This document shows, in pieces, positions 45,246 to 59,984 of a stretch of 64,000 nt of DNA; positions within the stretch are counted from its first letter, which is position 1; each line of letters begins with the position of its first letter. Below the pieces are notes generated by a model. It saw nothing but the letters and a program-made list of their open reading frames with translations, ran no database searches and was not told where the DNA came from. The position numbers were made by a program, and so were the translations under genes. This DNA comes from Populus alba (taxonomy: Eukaryota; Streptophyta; Magnoliopsida; Malpighiales; Salicaceae), in contig NC_133302.1 of NCBI RefSeq assembly GCF_005239225.2, positions 11,627,991-11,691,990 on the forward strand, written 5' to 3'.

Positions 45246-48200
45246 TTGGGTATAGGGGTGACGATTAGTACGCCTTTGGGAGACAATATACATATTGATG
45301 ATATTTATAGAGGGGTAAAACTATATATTGGAGGATTAGAGTTGAGGGTAGATCTTATGCTATTAGAGTTATATGATTTTGATGTGATTCTGGGCATGGA
45401 TTGGCTAAGTAAACATAAGGCACAAATGGATTGTTTCACCAAGACGGTGACAATCCAAGGAATAGGTGATAAAAGAGTAGTGTTTAAATGAGAAAGAAAG
45501 GTAATTCCAAGTTGTGTAATCTCAGTCTTGGTTGCTAGAAAATTACTGAGAAAAGGTTGTTCTGCTTGGTTAGCCCATGTAAGAGAATTGGGGAAGGGTA
45601 GCATAGATTTGGCTAGTATTCCTGTTGTGAGGGAGTTTCGAGATGTATTTCCAGAAGAGCTGCCTGGATTACCTCCAATTAGAGAAATTGAAGTTTCCAT
45701 AGAAACTATTACAGGAGTTTCTCCTATAGCCCAGTCTCCTTATAGGATGACACCTATGGAATTGGCAGAACTAAAGGTCCAACTTCAGGAATTGTTAGAT
45801 AAAGGCTTCATTCGGCCTAGTAACTCGCCATGGGGAGTTCCGGTATTGTTTGTAAAGAAGAAGGATGGCACCCTTCGTTTGTGCATTGATTATCGTCAAT
45901 TGAATAAAGTGACGGTGAAGAACAGATACCCACTCCCACGAATAGATGACTTGTTTGATCAGTTAAAGGGTGCTAGAGTGTTCTCTAAGATAGATCTGAG
46001 ATCTGGATACCACCAGTTGAGAATCAAGGAACAAGACATACAAAAGACTGCCTTCCGAACCCGTTATGGGCATTATGAGTTTTCAGTGATGCCTTTTGGA
46101 TTAACCAATGCTCCAGCCATGTTTATGGACTTGATGAATCAGGTGTTTCGGCCTTACCTGGACCAATATGTGGTAGTATTTATTGATGATATTCTGGTAT
46201 ATTCCAACTCTCACTTGGAGCATGAACAACATCTAAGGGTTGTGCTGCAGACTTTAAGGGAAAATCAATTATATGCAAAGCTGGATAAGTGTGAGTTCTG
46301 GCTCAAGGAAGTAGTATTTTTAGGCCATGTAATATCCGCAAAAGGAATATTTATGGATCCAAGAAAGGTCGAGGCCGTGTTAAAATGCGAAAGGCCTACC
46401 AACGTGACAGAAATCCAGAGTTTCTTGGGTCTTGCTGGATATTATCGGAGGTTTATTGAAGGGTTCTCCACCATAGCATCACCTTTAACCAAGATGACTC
46501 GCAAGGAAGTCAGGTTTGTTTGGTCGGAAGAGTGTGAAGCGAGCTTTCGAGAACTGAAAGAGAGGCTCACTTCTGCTCCTGTGTTGGCCCTTCCATCGGG
46601 GACATAAGGGTTTGTGGTATATAGTGATGCCTCAAGAAGGGGTCTGGGATGTGTATTGATGCAACACAGTCGTGTGATTGCTTATGCATCAAGACAGTTA
46701 AAGTCGCATGAGGTGAATTACCCGGTTCATGACCTAGAACTTGCAGCGGTGGTGTTTGCTTTAAGAGTATGGACACATTATTTGTATGGGACACATTATT
46801 TGTATGGGACACAAGTTCAAATCTTTACAGACCATAAAAGTCTAAAGTATTTGATGTCATAGAAGGAGTTGAACATGCGGCAGAGAAGATGGGTAGAGTT
46901 AATAAAAGATTACGATTGTGTTATTGACTACCATCCTGGTAAGGCTAATGTAATGGCCGATGCCTTAAGTAGGAAGGAAAAAACAGTGATGAATGATATG
47001 GAGCTTAGGGAACAGGAAAGTATAGTGGAGTTAAAGAAGATGGACTTGCGGCTAAGTGTTGGGCCCGAGGGATCACTGTTAGCTCAATTAAAGATCCGAT
47101 CTGTGTTTCAAGACAAGGTCTTAGTGGCTCAACAGGCAGATGGAAAAGTAAAAGAGATTAAGGAGAGGGTAAACAAGGGTATTGAGACATCATTTCAAAT
47201 GCTATCCGATGGGCTAATAGCTATGGGTAGACGAATCTATTTGCCTGAGGATAAGATTTTGAAGGACGAAATATTAAGAGAAGCTCATGAATCTCGATTT
47301 GCTACTCATCCGGGGAGCACAAAGATGTATAGGGATTTAAAGGAATACTACTGGTGGCCAAGTATGAAGAGGGAAATAGCAGAATTTGTGTCGAATTGTG
47401 GGATCTGTCAACAAGTAAAGATAGAACACCAAAAACCTGCAGGGGAGTTACAGTCATTATCAATTCCAGAATGGAAATGGGAGGATATTTCTATGGATTT
47501 TGTGATGGGATTACCTAAGGGAAAGAAGGGGAATGATGCCATATGGGTGGTCGTGGATCAACTAACAAAATCTGCTTTGTTTTTGCCTATGAAGATGACT
47601 GATTCGGTGGATAAACTGGCAAAATTATATGTAAATGAAGTAATCAGACTTCACGGCATGCCAGTTTCAATTATATCAGATCGGGATCCAAGGTTCAGAT
47701 CGAGATTATGGCCTAGCTTACAACGGGCAATGGGGACAAAGTTGAATCTAAGCACGGCATTTCATCCTCAGATAAATGGTCAATCCGAAAGGACCATTCA
47801 AACTCTCGAGGATATCCTGAGATCCTGTGTGTTGGAGTTTGGAGGGAATTGGGAGGATCTCCTGCCATTGATAGAGTTTACTTATAATAATAGTCATCAA
47901 ACCACCATTGGTATAGCTCCTTATGAAGCGTTGTATGGGAGGAAATGTCGTACCCCGATTTGTTGGGAGGAAGTAGGAGAAAGGAAGCTTTTAGGACCTG
48001 ACATGGTGCAACTGACAACCGACAAGGTAAGAGTGATCAAAAAGAGGATGAAGGAAGCCCACGATAGACAAAAAAGTTACGCAGATAGTCGAAGAAGGCC
48101 CTTAGAATTCCAAGTGGGGGATAAAGTATTTCTAAAGGTGGCTCCTTGGAAAGGCATCATTCGATTTGGAGTAAAAGGGAAATTAGCCCCGAGATATATT

Positions 48201-48538
48201 GGCCCTTTTGAGATTAAGGAAAGAATCGGTCCAGTTGCATATCGATTAGAATTGCCTGTATATTTGGATAAGATTCATAACGTGTTCCATGTGTCATTGC
48301 TACGAAAGGCCAAAATAGACCCCTCTCGGGTATTGCTACAAGTTCCTATGAAGATTGAGGGGGATCTAACCATGAAAACTAAGCCAATCAAGATTTTAGA
48401 TCAAGATGAGAAGCTGTTAAGAAATAAGAGAGTTCCTTTAGTGAAAGTATTATGGAGAAGCTCTCGAATAGAAGAACAAACATGGGAAAGAGAATCCGAG
48501 ATAAAGGAGAAGTTTCCGCACTTATTCTCTGACATAGG

Positions 48539-48540
<2 letters not shown>
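45246..48540 (+). pseudogene. chromovirus pol: protease end, RT, RNase H, integrase, chromodomain-like tail
   Basis: Almost colinear frame broken by stops at 45489 (TGA), 46605 (TAA) and 46860 (TAG). Protease end [71 protein letters not shown] and active FIDD (46179-46190). RNase [36 protein letters not shown]. It has an 18-bp tandem duplication (HYLYGT twice, 46773-46808). Integrase: H..H..CGICQ zinc part, DFVMGLPKGKKGNDAIWVVV, FHPQINGQSERTIQTLEDIL. The end (VPLVKVLWRSSRIEEQTWER, about 48430-48490) is the chromodomain-type block of Tekay/Del chromoviruses. The last codons run into the hAT insertion at 48539. Confidence 0.92.
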
Positions 48541-50532
<1,992 letters not shown>

Positions 50533-50573
50533 GACATAGGTACGTAACTTGAATTTCAAGGATGAAATTTTAT

Positions 50574-50586
50574 TAGGAGGGGAGAA
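50574..50586 (+). other. polypurine tract (chromovirus)
   Basis: taggaggggagaa directly before the 3' LTR start TGTAAATCCC. Confidence 0.85.
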
Positions 50587-52907
50587 TGTAAATCCCGAGA
50601 AAAAAAAATAAAAATAAAAATCAAGGCTAGATTAAATTTAAAGGAAATAAACAAAACTAGAAAGAAGTGTGGGCAAAACAAATACACTTAAAGAAAACGG
50701 GGCCTAAATGCAAATAAGAATAATTATAGAGCATAAGTACTCCTCTTGTCACCAAAAACAGATCTGGAGATAACGTAAAGAAAGAAAGAAAAGAGGGAGT
50801 TTTATGTTCATTTTTACAAATCAGATAGAAACACCAGTGGGAAAGGGATTAACAAGAAGAGAAGAGGGAAGGGTCGACTGCCATTAAAAAGAAAAAAAAA
50901 AAAAAAAGAGGGATCGAAACTTTGATGCGTATCAGGTAAAGTATTCTAAACCTGCTTTTATGAGTCATTTCAAGTTGATTATGAATTGATGCCTGGATGT
51001 TAAATTATAGATTTTAGTTCTTAGACTTAAATTGAGGAAAAAGTATGAGTTGCTAAATTAAAGAACTTCATGTGTTGTGTGTAAATGGAAAGGCTGACGA
51101 ATCTGGACAGTTTCGTCTCTTGATTTTCAGAGAGATTTCGAGTAGGAGGATGAAAGAATTAGGATCAGATTCCTTATAGAAATTGTAGTTTTGAATGTTG
51201 GCTAACTAATGAAATTGGTCTTGCTCAATTTGGAGTTTTAGAACTCCAGCTATGGGTCACCAAAATGAGACCATGACAGTTCAATGTCTAGACAGTGACA
51301 GTTCAAAAATGTCTAGACAGTGACAGTTCAAAAATGAGACAGTGACAGTTCAAAAATGTCTAGACAGTGACAGTTCAAAAACGAGACAGTGACAGTTCAA
51401 AAAACGAGACAGTGACAGTTCAAAAACGAGACAGTGACAGTTCAAAAAACGAGACAGTAACAATTCGGATTTTAAGTAGAAATAGTTCAAATATATGTAT
51501 AAAGGAATGATGACTACGGTTGCACAAAGAATGACAATATTAATGGGTGAAATAAGAAAAACATAAAATATTAAAAAAAAATGATGATCGAAAGAAAGAC
51601 TTATTGGTTGTTGATATGTTTATAATAAAACATATCCTTGAGTGAGAAGAACTTATGGGATAAACCTGTGAATTTCAGGAGGGACCACAGGTGTGGGACA
51701 ACAGCAACAACAAGAGCAGGGGAGTACGATTAGAGCTTCTATTTCAGGTAGGTGAATTGCACCTATACGTCCTAGTTAATTTCCATGATTTATTTATATT
51801 ACTAGTGTGAAATGCGAATTTCTGAATGTATGGGTATTCAAGGTGAAAAGTTGTGTTAATTGCCAAATGATGAAATTATTACTGACAAAGGAAATATGAG
51901 AAGTACGTTTTGAGGCGTAAACTAGTGTACATTTAGTGTATGTTAGGATCCCGGGTAAGGGGATCACCATGTATCGGCTAGCATACATTTAGTGTATGTT
52001 AGGATCCCAGGTAAGGGGATCATCATGCATGGACTACCATACATTTAGTGTATGTTAGGATCCCGGATAAGGGGATCACCTTGGAATGACTCATATGGAG
52101 TGATGATGATGGTACCGGTGATATTGGTATCGGTAATGTGATAAGCAAAAATGATCATGTTCAATCTCATAAAGTCTAGAATGAAGGTTGAAAGTGGCAG
52201 AGGGAACAATTAATAATAGTTGGACAAGGAAAGGATTCTAATAATAATTAAAAAAAAAAACTAGAAGGGAGAAGCAAATGAACTATGAATACATGTTACC
52301 TTGTTAAAATTGTTAAATGTTCATGTTGTCATATTTATTGTAATATTCACCTTTTCAATAATATATACTTTGTTTCAGGATCATCACATGCACGACAAGA
52401 ATAGATCCTAGCTGATGTTCCCTTCTTGTAATCTAGTTTCTAGGGAGTATACCCTTGTATTTTGTAAATATGAAAATGTTTGTATAACTTAATTTGTATA
52501 ATTAATGTTTAAACTTGACTGAATGAATGTAACCATGTAGTTCATATAATCATGCTTCATGCCTATGTAATTATACTTATTTATTTTTATCTATCCATAA
52601 TGATATCTTTTTATATAATGCATATCATAAATATTGTGGTTGATAAAAGTGGGTATAAGTGTGGAAATTGAAAACCCAGGATGATTGGGTCGGGAGTTGA
52701 GTTATGAGATGCGAGCTATTAGAAGTGTAAATAAATTCATGTCAATAATCTCGAACCTTCCGGTATATGGGGGAACTCCGTCAAATTCTGGTAGATTTTA
52801 ATACGAAGACCATGAACATATATGTACAAAAAAAAAATTATTATGTGTTTTTTTTTTTCTTGATTGATATGAGATTGTTGTTTTATCCAGAAATGGAGGA
52901 TGTTACA
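50587..52907 (+). repeat. chromovirus 3' LTR
   Basis: 2321 bp, same boundaries as the 5' LTR. It has more units of the gacagttcaaaaa(t/c)gag array (51280-51470) and an additional 125-bp segment at about 51768-51890. The triple 55-bp repeat is at about 51920-52080. Several substitutions against the 5' LTR show that it is older than the Athila insertion. Confidence 0.92.
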
Positions 52908-53830
52908 ACAATAATACAAGAAAAAACAATAACAATAATAATAGCAATAATAATAGTAACAATACTAATACTAATACTAATAATAATAAAAAAAGAAGAA
53001 GAAGTTGATGAGAACTTTGAGATGGAAGATTGATGTAAGGATTAAACAATAATAAAAACAAATGTCAAGGTTAGAGGATCCACTAATGATACTTCAAATA
53101 AGTATAGTATAAACTCTTATTCTCAACTGGAAACCACACATAAAGGAGGTTCCAATTGGATGATTTATCATTAATAGCTCATTATAAATTATTAACATGA
53201 TCATATTAATTATCTTATTTTACATAACACCAAACTTTTAAATATTGTCAGGAATTCATGATGCTAACTTATGTTAACAACAAATCAAGTTCCTTTCATA
53301 GCATAGGTGTAGGTAATACCATACAGTTGGGCTATAAGAGTGCCAAGCATTTGTTGTACCAAGTGTTATACAACACAAATCTAGATTAACCATTTAACAC
53401 GCAATATATTAAGAATTAGTAAGATAAAAAGATAAGACATGTTAATATTAAACATTAAGGTCCATGTTGAGTTTACACTATACTTATTCTTACACCATTA
53501 GTGTAACTTTTTCACCTTGACATAATAAACTTAGCTAAACATAATGAAGAAGAGAAACATAAATAAACAAAATAAGGAAATGAAAAACATAAACAAGATA
53601 TTAATGAAAGCAAAACTTAAGAATTACAAAAAAATATATAAAGAAAGAGAGCAAGAGCAAGTTCTTGCTCTGAACAACCAAACCCCTAAATGCATGGCAA
53701 ATGCCTCCTTTTATAGGCTAAAATTTAGAACTATTGATTCGATGACTAATTATTGAGTGGGTGGCCAACTCTTGACTTGGTGAAAATCCTTATCTTCTTG
53801 TCTGAATAAAATATCATTGCTAGCACCAAA
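52908..53830 (-). repeat. Athila LTR, piece right of the chromovirus insertion
   Basis: Resumes the LTR broken at 29835, beginning with the second ACAAT. It contains the (aat)n tract (52910-53005), the gtcaaggttagaggatcc block, the lost-TATA region near 53705 (ccttttata) and ends about 53830 inside the LTR. No Athila internal DNA is attached. Confidence 0.8.
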
Positions 53831-54655
53831 ACTGGATCCACCTTGCTAACATGATTACATTAATTATCTGATTCGAGTAATGCCAATACTTGTAAATATT
53901 ATTAGGTATTCATGGTGATAACTTATGTTAACAACAAATCAAGTTCCTTTCATAGCACAGGTGTGGGTTATACCATACGGTTGGGCTATGAAAGTGCCAA
54001 GCATTTGTTGTACCAATGGTTGTTCAACACAAATCTAGATTAACCATTTAACAAGCAAGGTATTAAGAGCGAGCAAGATAATAAATATAAAACATGTTAG
54101 TATCAAGCATTAAAGTCCATGTTGAGTTTATACTATACTTATTCTTACACCATTAGTGTAACCTTTTCACCTTGACATAATAGATTTAGCTAAACATAAT
54201 GAAAGAAAGAAACATAAATAAACAGGATAAGAACATAATTATAGAAATAAAGGAAAGTAAAAGAAAAGCATAAACAAGAGATTAATATAACATAAAATAA
54301 AACTTAAACTCAAAATACAAAGAAAGAGAGCAAGAGCATGATCTTGATCTGAACACCAAGATGCCTAAATGCATGGCAAATGTCTCCTTTTATAGGCCAA
54401 AATTTAGAACTATTGGTTTAGAATTAAGCTTCACCCTCTCTTTATCTTCACAATTTCAGTAGTTGAATTCATCAATCAATCCTTTGATTTATGTGATAGG
54501 CCTGCATTTAAGATGAACATTTACCATATATTAAGGCATTTTATAGTATCAGACTTGTTATTATAAAACATGCTTTAGTTAAGGAGTTATTGATACTTCA
54601 AGTGCAAAATGATGATATAAAACCTTGATAAACATGCACTTTTAAGTACTAATCA
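53831..54655 (-). repeat. second, overlapping Athila LTR fragment
   Basis: Starts again at an earlier LTR point (ctaacatgattacattaatt) and runs to the LTR end aagtactaatca at 54655. It repeats the segment from the cttaggttaacaacaaatc-type block through the TATA region already present at 53220-53720. So two LTRs of the same orientation were recombined or one was internally duplicated. No target duplication matches at the two outer ends (attgt before 29717, atata after 54655). Confidence 0.75.
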
Positions 54656-55034
54656 ATATAAAATTCTCATACGGGTCAATTCATTGTACAAATTATCTTA
54701 CAAGCACCTATATATTAGTTATAGGTATCTCTCATATCTGAGCTTATGAGAACAACTGCTTTCTTTCATAAAAGAATATAATATGTATCAGTCTCAATAA
54801 CTCTAATTAATATCCAGTCCTAGTAGAGCATTTACTAGGAACATTTAGTAACAATACTTTGATGTAATATGAATCTCATAATTATAACAACTTTATAATT
54901 TTATTTGTAAAACATTTTTGTCCTAATGACTTCTTTACTTTAGATTCATTAATCAATTATTTGATGAATATTAAAAATAAATAAGCCTTTATTAGTAAAG
55001 ATAATGCTTTGAAGAATAAACCTACTAAACCAAC
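54656..55034 (-). repeat. Copia LTR fragment
   Basis: Aligns by eye with 25370-25700 of the Copia LTR (cttatgagaacaactg, then ttgtcctaatgactt and ttcattaatcaa..atttgatgaatatta). Both ends are missing. It lies between two Athila LTR pieces. Confidence 0.7.
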
Positions 55035-55657
55035 TGACACTATCAAATAGTTGATGTCTTATCCCAAGTGTAGGAGTATCAAAGTAATAAATAACTTGGC
55101 AAGACCGGGATCGATCCACAACGAGGTTAACTATATAAATTATAAATAATATACATAATTTAACAAAGAGATATTCGAGATGTGAGAATTAAAAAAATGA
55201 TAAAAACAATTGTCAAGGTTAGAGGATCCACTAATGATATTAGAAATAAATATAGTATAAACTCTTTTTTTTTACTCAACTGGAAACCACACACAAAAGA
55301 GGTTCCAATCGAATGATTTATCCTTAATAGTTCAGTATAAATTTTTAACACGATCATATTAATTATCTTATTTTAATAACACCATACTTTTCAAATATTG
55401 TTAGGAATTCATGATGCTAACTTATGTTAACAACAAATCAAGTTCCTCTCATAACAATGATGTCGGTCGAAGACTATGAAGGATCGAGCATTTATTGTAC
55501 CAAGTGTTATACAACACAAATCTAGATTAATCATTTAACAAGCAAGGTATTAAGAATTAGTAAGATAAAAAGATAAGACATGAATAACATACTTTCTTGG
55601 ATATGTTGAAGTCCATGTTGAATTTATATTATACATATTCTAATACCATTAGTGAAA
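55035..55657 (-). repeat. truncated Athila LTR
   Basis: Begins TGACACTATCAAATAGTTGA (LTR 3' end, minus strand) and keeps the tcccaagtgtaggag, gtcaaggttagaggatcc and acaacaaatcaagttcc blocks. It ends at the aataccattagtg(a)aacctttt block, where unrelated Gypsy coding sequence begins at about 55658. Confidence 0.8.
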
Positions 55658-55903
55658 CCTTTTGATGCGAATCAGCCCGACACCAAGCATAATCATGTCA
55701 GCGACCAATTGGAGGTGCCAATTAAGCCAATCACAAGAGCTAGGGCAAAGAAGCTTAAGGAAGCATTGAATGTGCTTGTTCAAAACATATGGAGCAAAAT
55801 GAACCTAGAGGGGCTTAAGACATTTGAGGAGCATGAAGGACAACATTTAATTCATCTAGTTCAAATCCAAGAAGAGCCCAATTCATGTGGAACAAGGGAT
55901 TGA
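55658..55903 (+). pseudogene. Gypsy pol C-terminal fragment
   Basis: Frame with PITRARAKKLKEALNVLVQN followed by HEGQHLIHLVQIQEEPN and a TGA at 55901-55903. The P(I/V)TRARAK..EA..L block is the common C-terminal end of one group of plant Gypsy polyproteins. Nothing of the integrase is left upstream; an Athila LTR fragment is joined directly. Confidence 0.7.
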
Positions 55904-55909
55904 CGTGTC

Positions 55910-56731
55910 CGGCCCAATACCAGCCTTGTTAGGCTTCTTTTTTTCCTTAATGCTACAAGGATAAAAAGTCAACAATTTATTCTCCTAATTAAGCAAAGAA
56001 GTTGGCCATATCTTATTCCTAAAGAGGGGAGGACTATTTAATGCTTTTCCTAACTTAGGAAGGAAAGTAATTAAATCAGCAACAAATGAGGAAATTTGTT
56101 TTCTTATTTGTCCAAGTTAAACAAGGAAATCCAAGCTAATCAAGGACATCAAATGAGGGCAGTAACACAAATTTTCCAAATCAGATTTTTCCTAGTATAT
56201 GTAGGATATCTTAAGGGTGACAAGTCCGATTCTAGCATATTTAAAATGGTAATTTTCATATTTTCATATTTTATTATTTTCTTCTTAGTTTTTGGGTTAT
56301 TATTACTTATTTGGGTCAATTGTAAGTGGGCTTCATATAAGTCCACCTAAGGGGGGGTCCATTAGGGTTTCTTTAAGTCTAGAGTCAATATAAATAAATG
56401 CATAACCAAACATGTAAGGTTACACAATTTTCTGATCAATAAACTTCTTTGTTGCACTTGTTGTGTGTTGTGGGATAATCTCCCTTCCTTGGTTCTCTAG
56501 AGCACTGAAAATAACTTATCGAAGAACAACTATCTTCGTGGCATCATCCTTATACTTCTCGTTCACGAATCAATATTCGTTGGGTGGGGGTCTCCGTTTC
56601 CAATAGTGTTTATGCCTAGGTACAAGTTATCCTTGTGTCATACTCCTATCAAACCTGATTTACTTGGTTTTCCAGGAATTGATGTCTTTGCGTGTGGCTT
56701 GTGTGACCATGTGATCATGAGGTTTGCATCA
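55910..56731 (+). repeat. LTR of the degenerate Gypsy element (left end approximate)
   Basis: Non-coding block after the pol end. It ends gaggtttgcatca at 56731, directly before a primer-site-like sequence. I could not see a clear polypurine tract, so the start may be anywhere within 55890-55930 (TGTTAGGC at 55927 is one candidate). Confidence 0.6.
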
Positions 56732-56733
56732 TT

Positions 56734-56745
56734 TGGTTTCAGAGC
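56734..56745 (+). other. primer-binding site, tRNA-Met type, degenerate
   Basis: TGGTTTCAGAGC, one change from TGGTATCAGAGC. From here to 57710 there is a leader of about 1 kb without a gene, containing atcaattggatattg- and caattggacatc-like phrases and T-rich runs. Confidence 0.7.
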
Positions 56746-57710
56746 TTGGCTCCATTAATCAGGTTATATCCTTCTGAGATTTTCGTTTCTTGTTGTTTCC
56801 GCAAACAAATTCCTTAGTGTCCAATTTCTTCTTCTCCTTGATTTTTGCAGCATATCAAAAAAAAAAAAGTTATTTTGTTTGGTTACTGTCTAAATATATC
56901 AGTAGCATAAACAAAAAGAAAAAAAAAATCATTCAAAGAGACGTTTATTGGTTTTCTGCTGCAGAAAGCTAAATAAGGGAAACTTGGACCAAATCAACTT
57001 GGAATTAGCTCAAATTTTACACACTTATTACTGGGGCTCTAATCACATGAAATATTAAGTTTGGGGTCAATTGGATATTGTTTTCTTTGGTTTTGAATTT
57101 CGGGTCTAATCACGTCTAATTTATATTGTTTTTGCGTCAGTATATCAAAACTTATCATAAATTGCTCAAACTTCATATTCTATCTATTTGGGTTGATATC
57201 GCACTATATCTAAAATTGTAGCTCAATTGGACATCATTGACTTTAGGTTCCAGATTCGGACTTAACTCGTCGTAAACGAGTCTATTTTGCGTCAACTTTT
57301 GAAATTCGCTTTCTTTCTATTGTTTTATTTTCTTGCAGTATATGGTCAACATATCCAACATATTTGGGTGTTGTTTCATCATATTTTTCATATTTCATTT
57401 CTATTTTTATTCGAGTCTTCAATTTGTTTTGTATTTCGGATAGATTTGCTTGCTACTCGCAAGACTATCATCGCTTTTCTATTTTGTTTTTGCTTGTTTT
57501 CTAGTTTTTATTGCTTCTTGAGTCATATATACATATTTGGATTGCGCTGCTAAGATTGATTCTATTTGGTGTTGGTTTCAGTTCTGCAAGAACCACAAGA
57601 ATGTGAGATAAGAGGTGTAAGCGTGTAAGGATATTAATAGTGTTTGAGTGAAGCACAAGCGATGTAAGGATATTTTTTTAACCATTAACCAATTTTTTGC
57701 AGGTACTATC

Positions 57711-58890
57711 ATGTCGGATCAAAAACAACACACCACCCCATCCCGAGGGAGAACTTAAATTCCAAATGCAAGCCATGACGCAGATGATGGAGAGGATGAA
57801 TTTTATGATGGGAAATGTGTGTGTCAGACTTGATAGGGTGGAGAAACATGGTAACATGGCTGGTACAAGCACCTAAGACATGAGGAAGCTTAGGGCTGAA
57901 TGGAAAGCAAACAATGGCAGTAGGGTCGAAAGGCCAAGATGGGTTGATTATGATGATTTTAAGGAGGACATTGATGATATTGGTGATGGTGGTTTTGAGG
58001 ATGAGGCCATAGGCCATCAAGAAGGTTTTCGGCAGCCTAGAAACTGAAGGGATTTTGGGAATAGAACTAAGGGCTAATTTGGCCAAAGGGAAAATTTTTG
58101 TGGTGTTGGGGGACATGCTGATTTAGATGGTGATTTGGATGCTATCAAACTGAAAATACCTTCTTTTCAAGGTAAAAAAGATCCCGAGGCATATTTGGAG
58201 TGGGAGAAAAAAGTGGATTGGATTTTTTATTGCCATAACTATTCGGAGGCAAAGAAAGTGAAATTGGTTTTCATCGAATTCACGAATTATACACTAATCT
58301 GGTGGGATTAGAATGTGATTAGTAGAAGGAGGAGTGGAGAGAGGCCAATAGCGTTGTGGGAGGAGATGAAAGTGTTGATGAGAAGGCAATTCGTGCCTAA
58401 CCACTATTATAGAGATTTGTATATGAAATTTTAAGGTCTGAATCAGGGTTCTAGGTCCGTGGATAAGTATTTCAAGGAGATGGAGATCGCCATGATTCAG
58501 GCCAATGTGATTGAGGATCGGGAAGCTACTATAGCTAGATTTCTAAATGGGTTGAATAGGGGCATTGAGAATGTTATAGAATTACAACATTATGTGGAAT
58601 TGGAGGACATGGTCCATATGATAACGAAGGTGGAGAGGCAAATAAAAAGAAGGGGCAATACACATTTTCAAACCAATTCGGCTTCATCTTCCTCAACATG
58701 GAGGCCAAATTTGAAGAGAGAGGGGGTTGTCCAACCAAAGCCTTATGCGAAGGCCGAACCACCTAAGGCCAAAAAGGATACTCATATGGTGGGAAAGGTA
58801 AATCTGAATCTCAACCTACTCGTGAATGTCAACCTAATTTTTATGCAAAAGGATCTCAAATCAAATCTGCGTTTTTCACTAAGAAGTTGA
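57711..58890 (+). pseudogene. degenerate Gypsy gag
   Basis: Starts MSDQKQHTTPSRGRT and is broken by stops and shifts. Recognisable gag blocks: LKIPSFQGKKDPEAYLEWEK (58150-58210), [20 protein letters not shown] (about 58350-58410), then from 58459 DKYFKEMEIAMIQANV, DREATIARFLNGLNRGI and VELEDMVHMITKVERQ. Stops at about 58309 (TAG) and 58432 (TAA). The zinc knuckle is lost. Confidence 0.85.
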
Positions 58891-59429
58891 TGATCTTACT
58901 TATGTATAAGAAAGCTTATTTTAACACTAACGATCTTGATTTTGTTATTCCTAGTGTGGCTGTTTCTTTGATGCAGGAGTTTGATGATGTGTTCCCTAAA
59001 GACATCCCTAATGGATTACCACCATTAAGAGGGATTGAACATCAAATTGACCTTGTGCCCAGAGCTTTGATTCCTAACAGTCCAGCTTATAAAAGCAACC
59101 CCGATGAGACGAAGGAGCTTCAAAGGCAAGTAGATGAGTTGATGATGAAGGGGCACATTCGTCAGAGTATGAGTCCTTGTGTTGTGCCAATGCTACTTGT
59201 GCCCAAAAAGGATGGAATATGGAGGATGTGTGTTGATTCTCATGCTGTTAATAATATAACAGTAAAGTATCGACATCTTATTCCTAGGCTTGATGACATG
59301 CTAGATGAGTTACATGGATCATGTATTTTCTCTAAGATTGACCTAAAAAGTGAGTGCCATCAGATTAGGATGAAAGAGGGTGATAAGTGGAAAACTGCAT
59401 TTAAGACTAATTATGGTTTGTATGAATGA
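58887..59429 (+). pseudogene. Gypsy reverse transcriptase fragment
   Basis: Starts near EFDDVFPKDIPNGLPPLRGI, then VPMLLVPKKDGIWRMCVDSH, PRLDDMLDELHGSCIFSKID and KWKTAFKTNYGLYE, ending at TGA 59427-59429, before the MPFGLTNAP and FxDD blocks. The protease that should stand between gag and RT is absent. An Athila LTR tip starts four bases later, so RT was cut there. Confidence 0.88.
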
Positions 59430-59433
59430 TTAG

Positions 59434-59491
59434 TGACACGACCAAAAGTTTGATGTCTTCTCCTAAGTGCAGGAGTGTCGAAGTAATAAAT
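59434..59491 (-). repeat. 58-bp tip of an Athila LTR
   Basis: TGACACGACCAAAAGTTTGA through cgaagtaataaat, the outermost part of the Athila LTR (minus-strand 3' end), then unrelated DNA. A remnant left after deletion of the rest. Confidence 0.8.
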
Positions 59492-59830
59492 GAATCATTT
59501 TACAAGTTAAGGACTCAAATATTTATGACAATCCTTTTACACTAGGGTTAAAATCAAACCCACCAATCTTATTTGCAGGACAAACATTGAAACCAATTGA
59601 AATTACAGTAAGAACAAGGTCAAACCCAATACAATATTTTGTTTTATGGAGATAGACCAAAAACCTATACAAGCTCTCACATAAAGGCTCACAATTGAAA
59701 CCCAAGTGGTTATAGTGTCACTTAAACTTTAACAAGAAGTTTCACTAAAAAAAAATGAAAACAAATGCTCCTACAAAATATATTATAAAGAAAATGGACT
59801 TAAGTTTTTAATGTGTGATCTAACTTTTAG

Positions 59831-59984
59831 GTGAGGTAGGTTGTGCAATATATACATAGAAGAATAATCAAGAGTAAGCTTAAATAAGAAGATGACAAAA
59901 GTTATTTGTGAGGTAGGTTGTGCAATATATACATAGAAGAATAATCAAGAGTAAGCTTAAATAAGAAGATAACAGAAGTTATTT
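59831..59984 (+). repeat. 77-bp tandem duplication
   Basis: Two nearly identical units (gtgaggtaggttgtgcaata, then tatacatagaagaataatca and onward) start at 59831 and 59908, with two or three differences. Confidence 0.9.
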
